The translations under genes were made by a program, and so were the position numbers. Shown one piece after another: positions 8,949 to 17,622 of a DNA stretch of 64,000 nucleotides. The first letter of the stretch is position 1; every line of letters begins with the position of its first letter. Origin of the DNA: an uncultured Lachnospiraceae bacterium (GTDB lineage Bacteria; Bacillota; Clostridia; Lachnospirales; Lachnospiraceae). The stretch spans positions 1 to 64,000 of the forward strand of contig CAJTJZ010000017.1 of NCBI GenBank assembly GCA_910576895.1. The letters are read 5' to 3'. Under the pieces are notes generated by a model. The model did not search any database. It was not told the DNA's origin and saw nothing but the letters and a program-made list of their open reading frames with translations.

Positions 8949-10247
8949 ATGAAATCATATGTAAATATGACCCATGAAGAACTCTTAACATTAAAGGCCA
9001 GCTTAGAAGAATCCTATCAATTAGAGGAATCAAAAGGTCTTTCTTTAAATATGGCAAGAGGAAAACCGGGAGCTTCTCAACTAGCATTATCTATGCCAAT
9101 GTTAGATGTAATTAATGGAAATTCCGATATGCACACCCTACTTGGAAATGATACTAGAAATTATGGTGATTGGGATGGTATTGGTGAATGTAGACAGCTT
9201 CTTGCCGATATGATGGAAGTCAAAAAAAATAATGTAATTATATGTGGTAATTCCAGCTTAAATATTATGTATGATACTATCATTCGTTCCATGGTCAAAG
9301 GTATCAATGGTTCTACACCTTGGTCTAAATTAGATAATGTAAAATTTCTATGTCCAGTTCCGGGATATGATAGACATTTTAAAATCACAGAATTATTTGG
9401 AATTGAAATGATTAATATTCCATTAGGTGAAGATGGTCCAGATATGGATTTAGTAGAAAAATATGTAAATAATGATGATTCTGTAAAGGGTATCTGGTGT
9501 GTACCAAAATATTCTAATCCTACTGGCATTTCCTATTCTGATGAAGTTGTAAAACGCTTTGCAAATTTAAAACCAAAAGCAGAAGATTTTCGTATTTTCT
9601 GGGACAATGCCTATTGTATTCATCATTTATATGATGATAATCAAGCAAAGATTTTAAATATTTTAGAGGAATGTGAAAAGGCAGGAAATCCTAATATGGT
9701 TTATGTCTTTGCATCAACTTCTAAGGTAAGTTTTCCCGGCTCTGGTGTATCAGCAATTGCAACTTCTATTGAAAACATGGAATATATTAAACAATTTATG
9801 ACAACACAAATTATCGGACATGACAAAATCAATCAATTGCGTCATGTAAGATTTTTTAAGAATATTGATGGCTTAAATATTCATATGAAAAAACATGCTG
9901 ATCTTCTTCGCCCAAAATTTGAAGCTGTAATTAATATCTTAGAAGATGAACTTACCGGACTTGAAATTGGCAGTTGGACTAAACCAAAAGGTGGCTACTT
10001 TATTTCCTTTGATGCAATGCCAGGATGTGCAAAAGCAATTGTTGCAAAATGCAAAAAATTAGGAGTTGTTCTTACAGATGCAGGTGCAACCTATCCTTAT
10101 GGAAATGATCCTAATGACTCCAATATCCGTATTGCACCTTCTTTCCCAACACCAGAAGAAATGATAGAAGCTACAAAGATTTTTGTTCTCTGTGTAAAAC
10201 TTGCTTCTGTTGAAAAGCTATTAAGTAAATCAGAATCTACTTGCTAA
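8949..10247 (+). CDS. Class I PLP-dependent aminotransferase (AspT-like)
   Basis: This 432-residue protein is a fold-type I PLP enzyme of the group that includes actinobacterial AspT (Asp_aminotransf family). It probably moves the amino group between aspartate or a related amino acid and 2-oxoglutarate in the cytoplasm. Seen: LNMARGKPG near residue 34, the cofactor-phosphate region CGNSSLNIMYD (about 99-109), substrate/cofactor motif PKYSNPTGIS (about 187-196), DNAYCIHH, and the Schiff-base lysine in ASTSKVSFPGSG (about 260). Length fits the family. The ATG follows AAGGAG with 9-base spacing. It is the only plus-strand gene in a large minus-strand area and is divergent from the surface protein gene. 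The exact substrate is inferred, not seen. Confidence 0.88.
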   Translation: MKSYVNMTHEELLTLKASLEESYQLEESKGLSLNMARGKPGASQLALSMPMLDVINGNSDMHTLLGNDTRNYGDWDGIGECRQLLADMMEVKKNNVIICGNSSLNIMYDTIIRSMVKGINGSTPWSKLDNVKFLCPVPGYDRHFKITELFGIEMINIPLGEDGPDMDLVEKYVNNDDSVKGIWCVPKYSNPTGISYSDEVVKRFANLKPKAEDFRIFWDNAYCIHHLYDDNQAKILNILEECEKAGNPNMVYVFASTSKVSFPGSGVSAIATSIENMEYIKQFMTTQIIGHDKINQLRHVRFFKNIDGLNIHMKKHADLLRPKFEAVINILEDELTGLEIGSWTKPKGGYFISFDAMPGCAKAIVAKCKKLGVVLTDAGATYPYGNDPNDSNIRIAPSFPTPEEMIEATKIFVLCVKLASVEKLLSKSESTC

Positions 10248-10319
10248 TATAAATATTAGATATTATAGATTCTCTTATATTTATTTTATTTGCTTTATCA
10301 TTCAATAAAAGATCAGAAA

Positions 10320-10345
10320 GTCAGGGTTGTGAAAACTACCCTGAC
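10320..10345 (+). terminator. Hairpin after the aminotransferase gene
   Basis: GTCAGGGT (10320-10327) pairs perfectly with ACCCTGAC (10338-10345) around a 10-base loop, 70 bases after the aminotransferase stop and between convergent genes. The T tract expected of an intrinsic terminator is weak. The rest of the gap up to 10541 holds only a small imperfect hairpin near 10464-10485. Confidence 0.45.
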
Positions 10346-10541
10346 AAATTATCAATATAATAAATATAATTCATTTTACTACAGGAATAAAAAAGCAAGG
10401 TATAGTGCAATTTCTCCTACTTTCTAAAATTTACAATACTTTTCATTTGTGAAAAGCATTATAAGAGCCAATAAACACTTTGTGCTTATCAATAAAAAAT
10501 ATTGCTTATAGTGGGTTTCTTTATTGATTTATTATAAAAAT

Positions 10542-12062
10542 CTACTTTTCTTTTAATTCTTCCATATATTTCTTTGCGTCTTTTAAAAAACTAATGACTA
10601 TAAGAACCATAACAATACCAATCGGAAATGCTGCAACAATACTAACTGATTGCAAATTATTCATACTACTTTCAGAAAATACTAATGCAATAGGAAGAAC
10701 AATCAATAATAAACACCATAATAATTGAATCCATTTATTTGGATGCTCATTTTCTTCTAATTTATGATAACTATAACAAGATACTGTATAAGCAATAGAA
10801 TCAAAAGAAGTAGCATAAAAAGCAATCATGGTAAGCAATACAGTAATCAAAACTATGGAAGCACATGGCAGAGTTTTAATGATATTAATAATCATAGCAT
10901 AAAGATCACCAGTAGATTCATATTGAGCTATAAAATCTACTACCTTAGCTGTCTGCAAACCAAGGGAATAATTACCCAATACAATAAAACTTACTACCGT
11001 AGAACCAACTCCAAATACATATCCCCCAAGAATTGTTTGCCTTACTGTTCTTCCTCTTGAAATATTCCCAATAAAAAAGGGAGCTGCCACACACCATACC
11101 ATCCAATAAGCCCAATAATAAATAGTCCAATCCTGTGCAAAATTCGTTGTTCGTGTTGGATCGGTATAAGTTGCAAGTCCTATAAAATTTTGAATCATTC
11201 GTCCAAAGGATTCAAACCCTGTATCCATAATATATCTTGCTCTTCCACTAAAGAAAAAAACAAACAAAATAAGACCAAAGAAGAAAAGAATACATACGTT
11301 TGCTAAAATACGAATTCCTTGAAACCCATGAAGCAATGCATAGGTATAAACGGCACAAGTAATTAAAAGAATGATAATGGTAATCGCTGTTCTACTGATA
11401 TTAATAGGAAATAATTCTCCAAGAATACTTGCCATAAGTGGAGTTGCTACGCTAAAAGTAGTAGCTGTTCCTGCAAGTAAGGCAAAGACTGCCAAAAGAT
11501 CAATGATACGACCAAGAAAGCCATCCACATAATTTCCAAGTATAGGACGACAAGCTTCGGAATACTTTTGCCGATTTCTTTTTCTTACATGAAGCATAAA
11601 CCCAAAAGCAACGGCAAGAACAAGATAAAATCCCCAAGGAATAAAACTCCAATGGAAAATAGGGAAAACACCTGCCCATTCTTCTATACTTCCTAACTCT
11701 GCAATATGTGGATTGGTTGCATACATAACCCATTCAGAAAAAGAATAAAATAAAATATCTGCTGCTAATCCACAAGTAAACATCATACTTCCCCAAGCAA
11801 AAAAAGAATATTTTGGTTTCTCATCTGGCTTTCCTAAAACAATATCTCCATATTTAGATATTGCTAAAAAAAGAGAAATAAGAAAAATTCCAAGCCCTAT
11901 CATTAAATAATAAATTCCAAACGTATCTCCAAAGAAAAACCGAATCTGACTTAAGATAAGATTGGATTGTTCTGGTACTATAAAAAACAAAATACTAAGA
12001 CCAACCACAAGAATTAGAGGAATTCCTGTTATCATTTTATCTATCTTTTTCCCCTCTTTCAT
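10542..12062 (-). CDS. BCCT-family choline/betaine importer (LicB role)
   Basis: A 506-residue membrane protein with about 12 hydrophobic spans, recognised as a betaine-choline-carnitine transporter: the block YFSFFAWGSMMF-like near residues 85-97, HWSFIPWGFYLV (about 138-149), and the Trp-rich segment TIYYWAYWMVWCVAAPFFIGNISRGRT (about 304-330), where BCCT proteins carry substrate-binding tryptophans. Its ATG overlaps the upstream licC gene closely (stop TAG at 12064, ribosome site GGAGG inside licC), so the two are coupled. Because it follows three choline-activation genes, the likely job is choline uptake for phosphocholine decoration, the role LicB plays in other bacteria. Osmoprotectant uptake is the alternative. 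Confidence 0.85.
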   Translation of the reverse strand: MKEGKKIDKMITGIPLILVVGLSILFFIVPEQSNLILSQIRFFFGDTFGIYYLMIGLGIFLISLFLAISKYGDIVLGKPDEKPKYSFFAWGSMMFTCGLAADILFYSFSEWVMYATNPHIAELGSIEEWAGVFPIFHWSFIPWGFYLVLAVAFGFMLHVRKRNRQKYSEACRPILGNYVDGFLGRIIDLLAVFALLAGTATTFSVATPLMASILGELFPINISRTAITIIILLITCAVYTYALLHGFQGIRILANVCILFFFGLILFVFFFSGRARYIMDTGFESFGRMIQNFIGLATYTDPTRTTNFAQDWTIYYWAYWMVWCVAAPFFIGNISRGRTVRQTILGGYVFGVGSTVVSFIVLGNYSLGLQTAKVVDFIAQYESTGDLYAMIINIIKTLPCASIVLITVLLTMIAFYATSFDSIAYTVSCYSYHKLEENEHPNKWIQLLWCLLLIVLPIALVFSESSMNNLQSVSIVAAFPIGIVMVLIVISFLKDAKKYMEELKEK

Positions 12063-12063
12063 T

Positions 12064-12783
12064 CTACAGTACCTCCAAATATTTTTTATAATTAGAATCC
12101 AAAGCTACTAATTCCTGAAGATTATCAATCTCTATCACATCTTCTTGCTTCATTGGTCTAATTCCAAGATCATATTCTTTCAAATGACAAAACATTACCA
12201 CATCATCCCAATATAACTGCCTATTTTGCTTTTTATTAAATTCTTCTTCTAAATGCTGTTTTAATTTTCTACCATCTTCCGCTGTCCAACGAGAAATGCT
12301 AAATAGTTGCCACCCTGCTTTTCCTCCTGTTTTTGAACAAGCTATCACCTTGCCATTTTTCACTTGCATTAACCACTCTTTTGTTTCCTTTTCTGTCCAA
12401 ATAGCATTATATCCAGATTTTTTAAATTCTGGTGAAAGGACATCATTATTATAAATCATTTGATCTCCATCTAAAATAATAGCATTTTCTATATAATCTC
12501 TTGCCATATATAAAGAAGAAATATTATTACAAGTATCATAAAATGGATTCTCAATGATATGAACTCCTTTATATTCTTTTTGAAGAACTTGAAATTGCTC
12601 CTTTAAGTAACCCACCACAAGATATATTTCCATAATTCTATTGTTTTGAAGTCCTTGTATAATGGTATCAATGATTCTCATTCCATTGACTCGAATTAAA
12701 GGTTTTGGTGTATCTAAGGTTACTGGCTGCATTCTCTTTCCTATTCCAGCCGCTATAATAATGGCTCGTTGAACTTTATTCAT
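12064..12783 (-). CDS. licC: LicC-type CTP:phosphocholine cytidylyltransferase
   Basis: A 239-residue nucleotidyltransferase. The N-terminal loop AIIIAAGIGKRMQP with TPKPLIRVNG (about 8-32) is the nucleotide-binding signature of sugar/choline phosphate nucleotidyltransferases, and ILDGDQMIY (about 103-111) holds the metal-binding Asp pair. LicC makes CDP-choline from CTP and phosphocholine. The ATG lies within the end of the upstream fusion gene (8-base overlap) and the BCCT gene follows immediately, so translation is coupled. It is a third copy of this domain in the locus, beside those of the two fusion proteins, which raises the question of a different aminoalcohol or a spare copy. Confidence 0.8.
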   Translation of the reverse strand: MNKVQRAIIIAAGIGKRMQPVTLDTPKPLIRVNGMRIIDTIIQGLQNNRIMEIYLVVGYLKEQFQVLQKEYKGVHIIENPFYDTCNNISSLYMARDYIENAIILDGDQMIYNNDVLSPEFKKSGYNAIWTEKETKEWLMQVKNGKVIACSKTGGKAGWQLFSISRWTAEDGRKLKQHLEEEFNKKQNRQLYWDDVVMFCHLKEYDLGIRPMKQEDVIEIDNLQELVALDSNYKKYLEVL

Positions 12784-14515
12784 GTTTTTCTAGCCCCTCT
12801 CTCACTATCTTATAATAGTCTTTCGCATACTGATATTGACAGAAAGCATATTTCCCAAAAGTAACCCCAAGGCTTCGTTTATATTCACACCAATTACTCC
12901 ATAAAAGTCCACAAACTGCAATATAACTATAAATTTTTATTCTTATTTCATAAGGACAAGTTCCTTCAAAATAAATGTCAATCAACTGGTCTACTTGCTG
13001 TTTATTATATAAAGAATAAATACAAAACATGGCAATATCTACATGAGGATCTTGCATTCCTGCATACTCCCAATCAATTAATTTTACATCTCCTTGGTTT
13101 GTAAGAAGAAAATTATCTGGAACGGCATCCATATGGGTTAAACATTTTTCTCCTATATATGGATCGATATATTTCTTTAAAGAAAAAACATTTTCTTTTG
13201 TTCTTTTATAATCTTTATAAAGAGAAGGAAAATCGCTCCATAACGATTCATAAAATTCAATCTTTTCAAAAATATGAAATTCATGTGGAACAACTAACTT
13301 TAATTGATGAAATTCCCTTAATTTTTTCATACATAGTTTTAAGTCATCTACATTATTTGCATTACAAACTCTGGCATCATAAATAAATTCTGTAATTTTA
13401 TACCCATTCTTTGGATTGATATAAATAATATCATCACAAATACCTTTCCTATTTATGACAGTATATACAGCAGCTTCTTCCTCTCTATTAATAAGCTGAT
13501 CCGTTCCTTCCCCCGGAATCCGCATAATGTATTTTTTATTCTTACACATAAAAAGAAAAGAACGATTGGTCATACCTTTTTTTAAAACCGTAATATCCAC
13601 AATCTTAGAACTTATTGTATGTAATGTCTTAGTAATTATAGAAATCGCATCTGACTTTAATTGATTCGATTCTTCATCCAATTCTCGAAGTTGTTCATAG
13701 GTATTGATTTCTACAACATCAGTAGCATGTACCACCCTTGCTTGAATCATCATACGGTCTTTTTCATAAAGAGTTTCTTCCCAAAAAGCATTCCTATACT
13801 TTTCCTGTTGATCATATTCTTGTAAACGCTTTTTTATCATACTGCTTTGTTCCTCAATCAGATAGGCAATTCCAATCATAGTATTTCCACCTTGTTTTTT
13901 TGGAATCATCTTAAGTTCCTCTTGTCGATTGACACGAACATTACTTTCATTATCTACTATATCACCTATCATATACCATGAATACAATTCCTGTCTGCGA
14001 AAGGGATTTTTGTCACAATAAATATCACAAGGAATAATATAAGTATTAGAAAGATGATCTGCCGCTAAATTTAAAGAATGGGTTTCATACTCTTTGTTTA
14101 TAATAAATTTAACATGAAACTTATTTATTAGATATTCCAATTTCTCTTTCATAAAACCTACTACTATATAAATTTCTTTAATATCCACTTCATGAAGTTG
14201 TTTTATAATCCGTTCAATCAGCGGTTCTCCATTTACTTCAAGCAATGCTTTTGGTATCTTTGTATTGATGGGAATCATTCGCATTCCAAATCCTGCCGCA
14301 AGAATAATTGCATTTTTTGGTGCTTTTGATTGAAATTCCTGACTTGCTTTTTTTGTAAATCTAATCGTATCATCCAGAAATCCTTCTTTTATCAATGCTT
14401 TGAGCGATTTATTTACGACTCCTAAAGAATGACCAGATGCTTCTGATAAAATATGTTGATTAATAAAAGGTTCTAAAAAAAGTATATTCAGAATATCTAA
14501 CTCCTGTTTATTCAA
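12776..14515 (-). CDS. Fused HTH + LicC cytidylyltransferase + LicA choline kinase
   Basis: This 579-residue protein has three parts. Residues 1-60 look like a winged helix-turn-helix (LSEASGHSLGVVNKSLKALIKEG). Residues 65-290 are a LicC-type nucleotidyltransferase (AIILAAGFGMRMIPINTKIPKALLEVNG in pieces, PCDIYCD). Residues about 295-579 are a choline/ethanolamine kinase with the catalytic LTHMDAVPDNFLL and metal motif LIDWEYAG. Together the last two parts would phosphorylate choline and activate it to CDP-choline. The start is TTG, with AAGGAG 9 bases upstream. The HTH resembles MarR-like wings of similar fusion proteins in Firmicutes, where its role is unclear; it might bind DNA or the partner domains. 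A paralogue without the HTH lies at 17623-19233. Confidence 0.85.
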   Translation of the reverse strand: MNKQELDILNILFLEPFINQHILSEASGHSLGVVNKSLKALIKEGFLDDTIRFTKKASQEFQSKAPKNAIILAAGFGMRMIPINTKIPKALLEVNGEPLIERIIKQLHEVDIKEIYIVVGFMKEKLEYLINKFHVKFIINKEYETHSLNLAADHLSNTYIIPCDIYCDKNPFRRQELYSWYMIGDIVDNESNVRVNRQEELKMIPKKQGGNTMIGIAYLIEEQSSMIKKRLQEYDQQEKYRNAFWEETLYEKDRMMIQARVVHATDVVEINTYEQLRELDEESNQLKSDAISIITKTLHTISSKIVDITVLKKGMTNRSFLFMCKNKKYIMRIPGEGTDQLINREEEAAVYTVINRKGICDDIIYINPKNGYKITEFIYDARVCNANNVDDLKLCMKKLREFHQLKLVVPHEFHIFEKIEFYESLWSDFPSLYKDYKRTKENVFSLKKYIDPYIGEKCLTHMDAVPDNFLLTNQGDVKLIDWEYAGMQDPHVDIAMFCIYSLYNKQQVDQLIDIYFEGTCPYEIRIKIYSYIAVCGLLWSNWCEYKRSLGVTFGKYAFCQYQYAKDYYKIVREGLEKHE

Positions 14516-14607
14516 AATAATTTTCTCCTTTTTACAAATTTGCTTCTAATATGTTCTTAATTTTCCACTATTTTTATATACACTTAATATATAAACTTAT
14601 TATTCTT

Positions 14608-15633
14608 TTAAATAAAATTAGTTTTATCATAATCATATAAATATTCCGTTAATCTTTTTTCAATAATTTTAACTTCTTCACTTGCTTCTAAATATTTTTT
14701 CCACATTTGAGTATTATTTATAGATACACTTGGCTTAAAAATTTTCTTCTTTTTTATATGATTTTTCTCATCAAGTCCTAGCCAATTTATTAATTTCTTT
14801 ATTGTCAAATCATATTGATAAATCATATCTTCAAATTGAATAAATTTAATTTCATTAGTATCAAGGTTTTCTTTTTTTCTATGCTCCCGTGTATAAACAT
14901 ACCATTTGCAAAAAGTTTCTACCTCATTAGGTAAAATGCCATCTTTCCAAACATATTTATCTAATATAAATACATCTCTTGGATCTCTATCCACAACTAC
15001 TACTTTTATATTATTATTAAAATATCTCAAATATCTTTTTAAGTTCATAGGTGGTAATAATTGATCTACCATCATAATATCTTTCCCATCTGGTATAACA
15101 GATGAAAATAATGATTCAATATATTTACGAGTAGATTTTAAAAATTTTTCTTCGGAAGGATGCGAACAATATGTAATTTCTTTTTTCATTGTATTTATTT
15201 GTCTATCTACATCATTTCTCCATATTGTCATATGAAGAATCTTATTCAAAATTCTTTTTCTAAAGTAAAAAAAGAAACCTTTATCATACAAATCATACTG
15301 CCACCAGCCGGGAAAAGTAAAATCTGTCAATTCGTGAATATATTGATAAGAATATTCTTTCCATTTTTCCCCAAAAAAGATAGAATACTTCTTACCTAAA
15401 AAATTACCACAATAAAAATCAACAAGTCTTTTATATCGCTTTAAAGAATGTCCCGAATTATGACGATTAAAACATTCTACTAAATTAAACTCTAAATCTG
15501 AAATTCCATCTGGATCTTGAATAAATCGAAATTCCTCATTCGTAAAAGAATAAACATTATTAAATTCTGATACAAAATCTGTAATAGCACTCGATCCTGT
15601 TCCATAATAACTAGCACAACTTATAAATCTCAT
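14608..15633 (-). CDS. Sulfotransferase-family protein
   Basis: A 341-residue protein with the features of PAPS-dependent sulfotransferases: the 5'-phosphosulfate loop SYYGTGSSAITD near the N-terminus (about 8-19) and the 3'-phosphate motif VVVDRDPRDVFILD (about 215-228), then a C-terminal region with FIQFEDMIYQYD. The family transfers sulfate from PAPS to hydroxyl or amino groups, so within this polysaccharide locus it may sulfate a sugar or a linked group. The ATG follows AGGAGG at good spacing. PAPS-making genes are not in the window. A related P-loop transferase with another donor cannot be excluded. Confidence 0.72.
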   Translation of the reverse strand: MRFISCASYYGTGSSAITDFVSEFNNVYSFTNEEFRFIQDPDGISDLEFNLVECFNRHNSGHSLKRYKRLVDFYCGNFLGKKYSIFFGEKWKEYSYQYIHELTDFTFPGWWQYDLYDKGFFFYFRKRILNKILHMTIWRNDVDRQINTMKKEITYCSHPSEEKFLKSTRKYIESLFSSVIPDGKDIMMVDQLLPPMNLKRYLRYFNNNIKVVVVDRDPRDVFILDKYVWKDGILPNEVETFCKWYVYTREHRKKENLDTNEIKFIQFEDMIYQYDLTIKKLINWLGLDEKNHIKKKKIFKPSVSINNTQMWKKYLEASEEVKIIEKRLTEYLYDYDKTNFI

Positions 15634-15675
15634 TATATATCCTCCTATTACATTTTTTGTGCATATTCCTAAATT

Positions 15676-16845
15676 CTATTCTAAAAGAATATTATTTAAT
15701 TTTTCTTTTATTCTTTCTGGTGAAAAATCTTTAAACCGTTCTTTACTTTTTTCAGAATAGCTTTTATATAGTTCTTTATTAAAATACATTGTATAAATAG
15801 CTTCCCCTAATTTTTCAAAATCAGCTACTGGTGTTATAACCCCATAATTGTTATTACCAAGAATTTCTCTTACTCCAGGTAAACTATCAGTAGCTACGAT
15901 TGGTAACTGAAAATATAATGCTTCTATTAAAGTTGTTGGCAATCCCTCTAGTGGACTAGAATGAGCAAATAAATAAGCTGCTGAATAATAATTCTGAATA
16001 TCTATTCTATTACCTTCAAAAATTACAGTATTAAGTAATTCATGATTTATTACATATTCCTCTAATTCTTTTCGTTTTATACCATCTCCAACTAAAACTA
16101 ACTTTTCTTGAAATTTATATTTTTTCTTTATATATTCTATTGCTTTAATTAAAGTTAATTGATCTTTATCTTCAGCAATACGACCAACCATCATTACAAA
16201 TGATCCATATTTTTTCTTAAGTTGCAACACCTTTACATTATCTATTTCTTTTTCAGCAATAAAAGATGGATTATATAATTTATAAATGTTTAATGAAAGT
16301 TGTTTATTTGTAATTAAAACTTCATCTTGAAAAATATCAACTAAAACAACTAGATTTTTTATTTTTTTATATAAATTCAAAAAACCATCTGAGATTAAAA
16401 CATATCCATACAATGCTCCATGAAGCCAACACATTTTTTTCTTACATTTTACAAATCCAGATGCAACAAATGTTAAATCATTGTAATGTCCAGAAAATGC
16501 AATTGCTAAATCATATTTTTGTTTTAAAATGTGTCTACGATGGCATATTATCTTATATAAAAAATTAATTAACAACATTACAATATATACAAAAGAATAA
16601 ATAAATTGTCCTAATATATTATACTTTACGAGCTTAGTATATTGTTCTGGTGCTAATTTACGTGAAAAATTAATATGTGTCATTGTACAATTTTTTGGAA
16701 ACTCTTTTTCCATATCAATTAAATTTGGTCTTAAATTAAAAATAGTAATCTCATGTCCAAAACTAGATAAAATATGAGCGTAATCAGCCCCCACTCGTTC
16801 TATTCCTCCAACTTGTAGCCCATCAAAAACCATTGCTATTTTCAC
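15676..16845 (-). CDS. Glycosyltransferase, GT4 family
   Basis: A 389-residue GT-B enzyme. The N-terminal MVFDGLQVGGIERVGADYA has the glycine-rich acceptor-side loop, the middle has MVGRIAEDKDQ (start of the donor domain, about 222-232), and the C-terminal part has SSPLEGLPTTLIEALYF with the EX7E nucleotide-sugar motif. It adds a sugar to the growing surface glycan at the cytoplasmic face. The start is GTG, with GGAAG upstream. Linkage and sugar are unknown. Teichoic-acid glycosyltransferases of the same family are an alternative, given the phosphocholine and TarI-like context. Confidence 0.85.
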   Translation of the reverse strand: MKIAMVFDGLQVGGIERVGADYAHILSSFGHEITIFNLRPNLIDMEKEFPKNCTMTHINFSRKLAPEQYTKLVKYNILGQFIYSFVYIVMLLINFLYKIICHRRHILKQKYDLAIAFSGHYNDLTFVASGFVKCKKKMCWLHGALYGYVLISDGFLNLYKKIKNLVVLVDIFQDEVLITNKQLSLNIYKLYNPSFIAEKEIDNVKVLQLKKKYGSFVMMVGRIAEDKDQLTLIKAIEYIKKKYKFQEKLVLVGDGIKRKELEEYVINHELLNTVIFEGNRIDIQNYYSAAYLFAHSSPLEGLPTTLIEALYFQLPIVATDSLPGVREILGNNNYGVITPVADFEKLGEAIYTMYFNKELYKSYSEKSKERFKDFSPERIKEKLNNILLE

Positions 16846-16896
16846 ACTTTATTTACTTCCTTTCTTAATTTTATTCTTGTATAACTCAATTAACAA

Positions 16897-17601
16897 TTAA
16901 TTCTGTTGCTTCATTAACACATAACCTTTAAACATATCAAGATCTTCTTTTGTTGTTATTTTAATATTTGTTTGATCACCATATGCCTGATAAAGGGTAT
17001 CTCCAAGGGCATACATAAGACTTGTTGTATGTGGTTCAATTTTCTCTAATAATCCCTGTTCCCTTGCTCTTTTATAGATATCCAATAAATAGGAATATCT
17101 AAATCCATAGGGACAAGCTATTTGAATATAATTATCCCTATTTACCCAAGTTTTTGACTTTTCTCCATCATTACTTCCCATTAATTGATAACAAGGTGTT
17201 GCTGTAAACGAAGAACCATATTGTTTCATTACCCGAATCACATCCGTAATTATTTTTTCTGATGTAAAGGGTGCAGCTCCATAATGAATTAATACATAAT
17301 CATCAAAATGAATCTTATTTTTTAAATGATTTATTCCATTTATTACAGAATCCTGAAATGTTTCCCCGCCATTTACTATCCATTTTACTTTTGTAAGATT
17401 ATATTTTTGAACCATATCTTTTAAATAATCTTTCCAAAGTTCATGACAAACCACTTCAATATTATCTATTTCCAAATAATTTTGAAATATTTCTATTGTA
17501 TAAGCTAATACTGGTTTATCGAATATTTCTATAAATTGTTTTGGTTTATCAAATCCAACCCGAGAACCAATTCCACCTGCTAAAATTATTGCTGTAATCA
17601 T
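16897..17601 (-). CDS. IspD/TarI-family cytidylyltransferase
   Basis: A 234-residue CTP transferase: AIILAGGIGSRVGFDKPKQF at the N-terminus is the nucleotide loop of the IspD/TarI family, and LIHYGAAPFTSE replaces the HDAxRPF loop of classical IspD. The changed loop suggests a TarI-like or other polyol/sugar-phosphate cytidylyltransferase rather than the isoprenoid enzyme. It would supply CDP-ribitol or a related donor for a teichoic-acid-like phosphodiester polymer. It lies in the same direction between the fused LicC-LicA gene and the GT4 gene. Good ribosome site (AAAGGAA). The substrate is inferred from context only. Confidence 0.75.
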   Translation of the reverse strand: MITAIILAGGIGSRVGFDKPKQFIEIFDKPVLAYTIEIFQNYLEIDNIEVVCHELWKDYLKDMVQKYNLTKVKWIVNGGETFQDSVINGINHLKNKIHFDDYVLIHYGAAPFTSEKIITDVIRVMKQYGSSFTATPCYQLMGSNDGEKSKTWVNRDNYIQIACPYGFRYSYLLDIYKRAREQGLLEKIEPHTTSLMYALGDTLYQAYGDQTNIKITTKEDLDMFKGYVLMKQQN

Positions 17602-17622
17602 TACAAGATTTCCTTTATTATT

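Noticed and set aside
16897..17601. Housekeeping IspD of the MEP pathway
   Set aside because: The HDAxRPF loop is replaced by HYGAAPF and the gene is within the glycan locus, so a TarI-like role is preferred.
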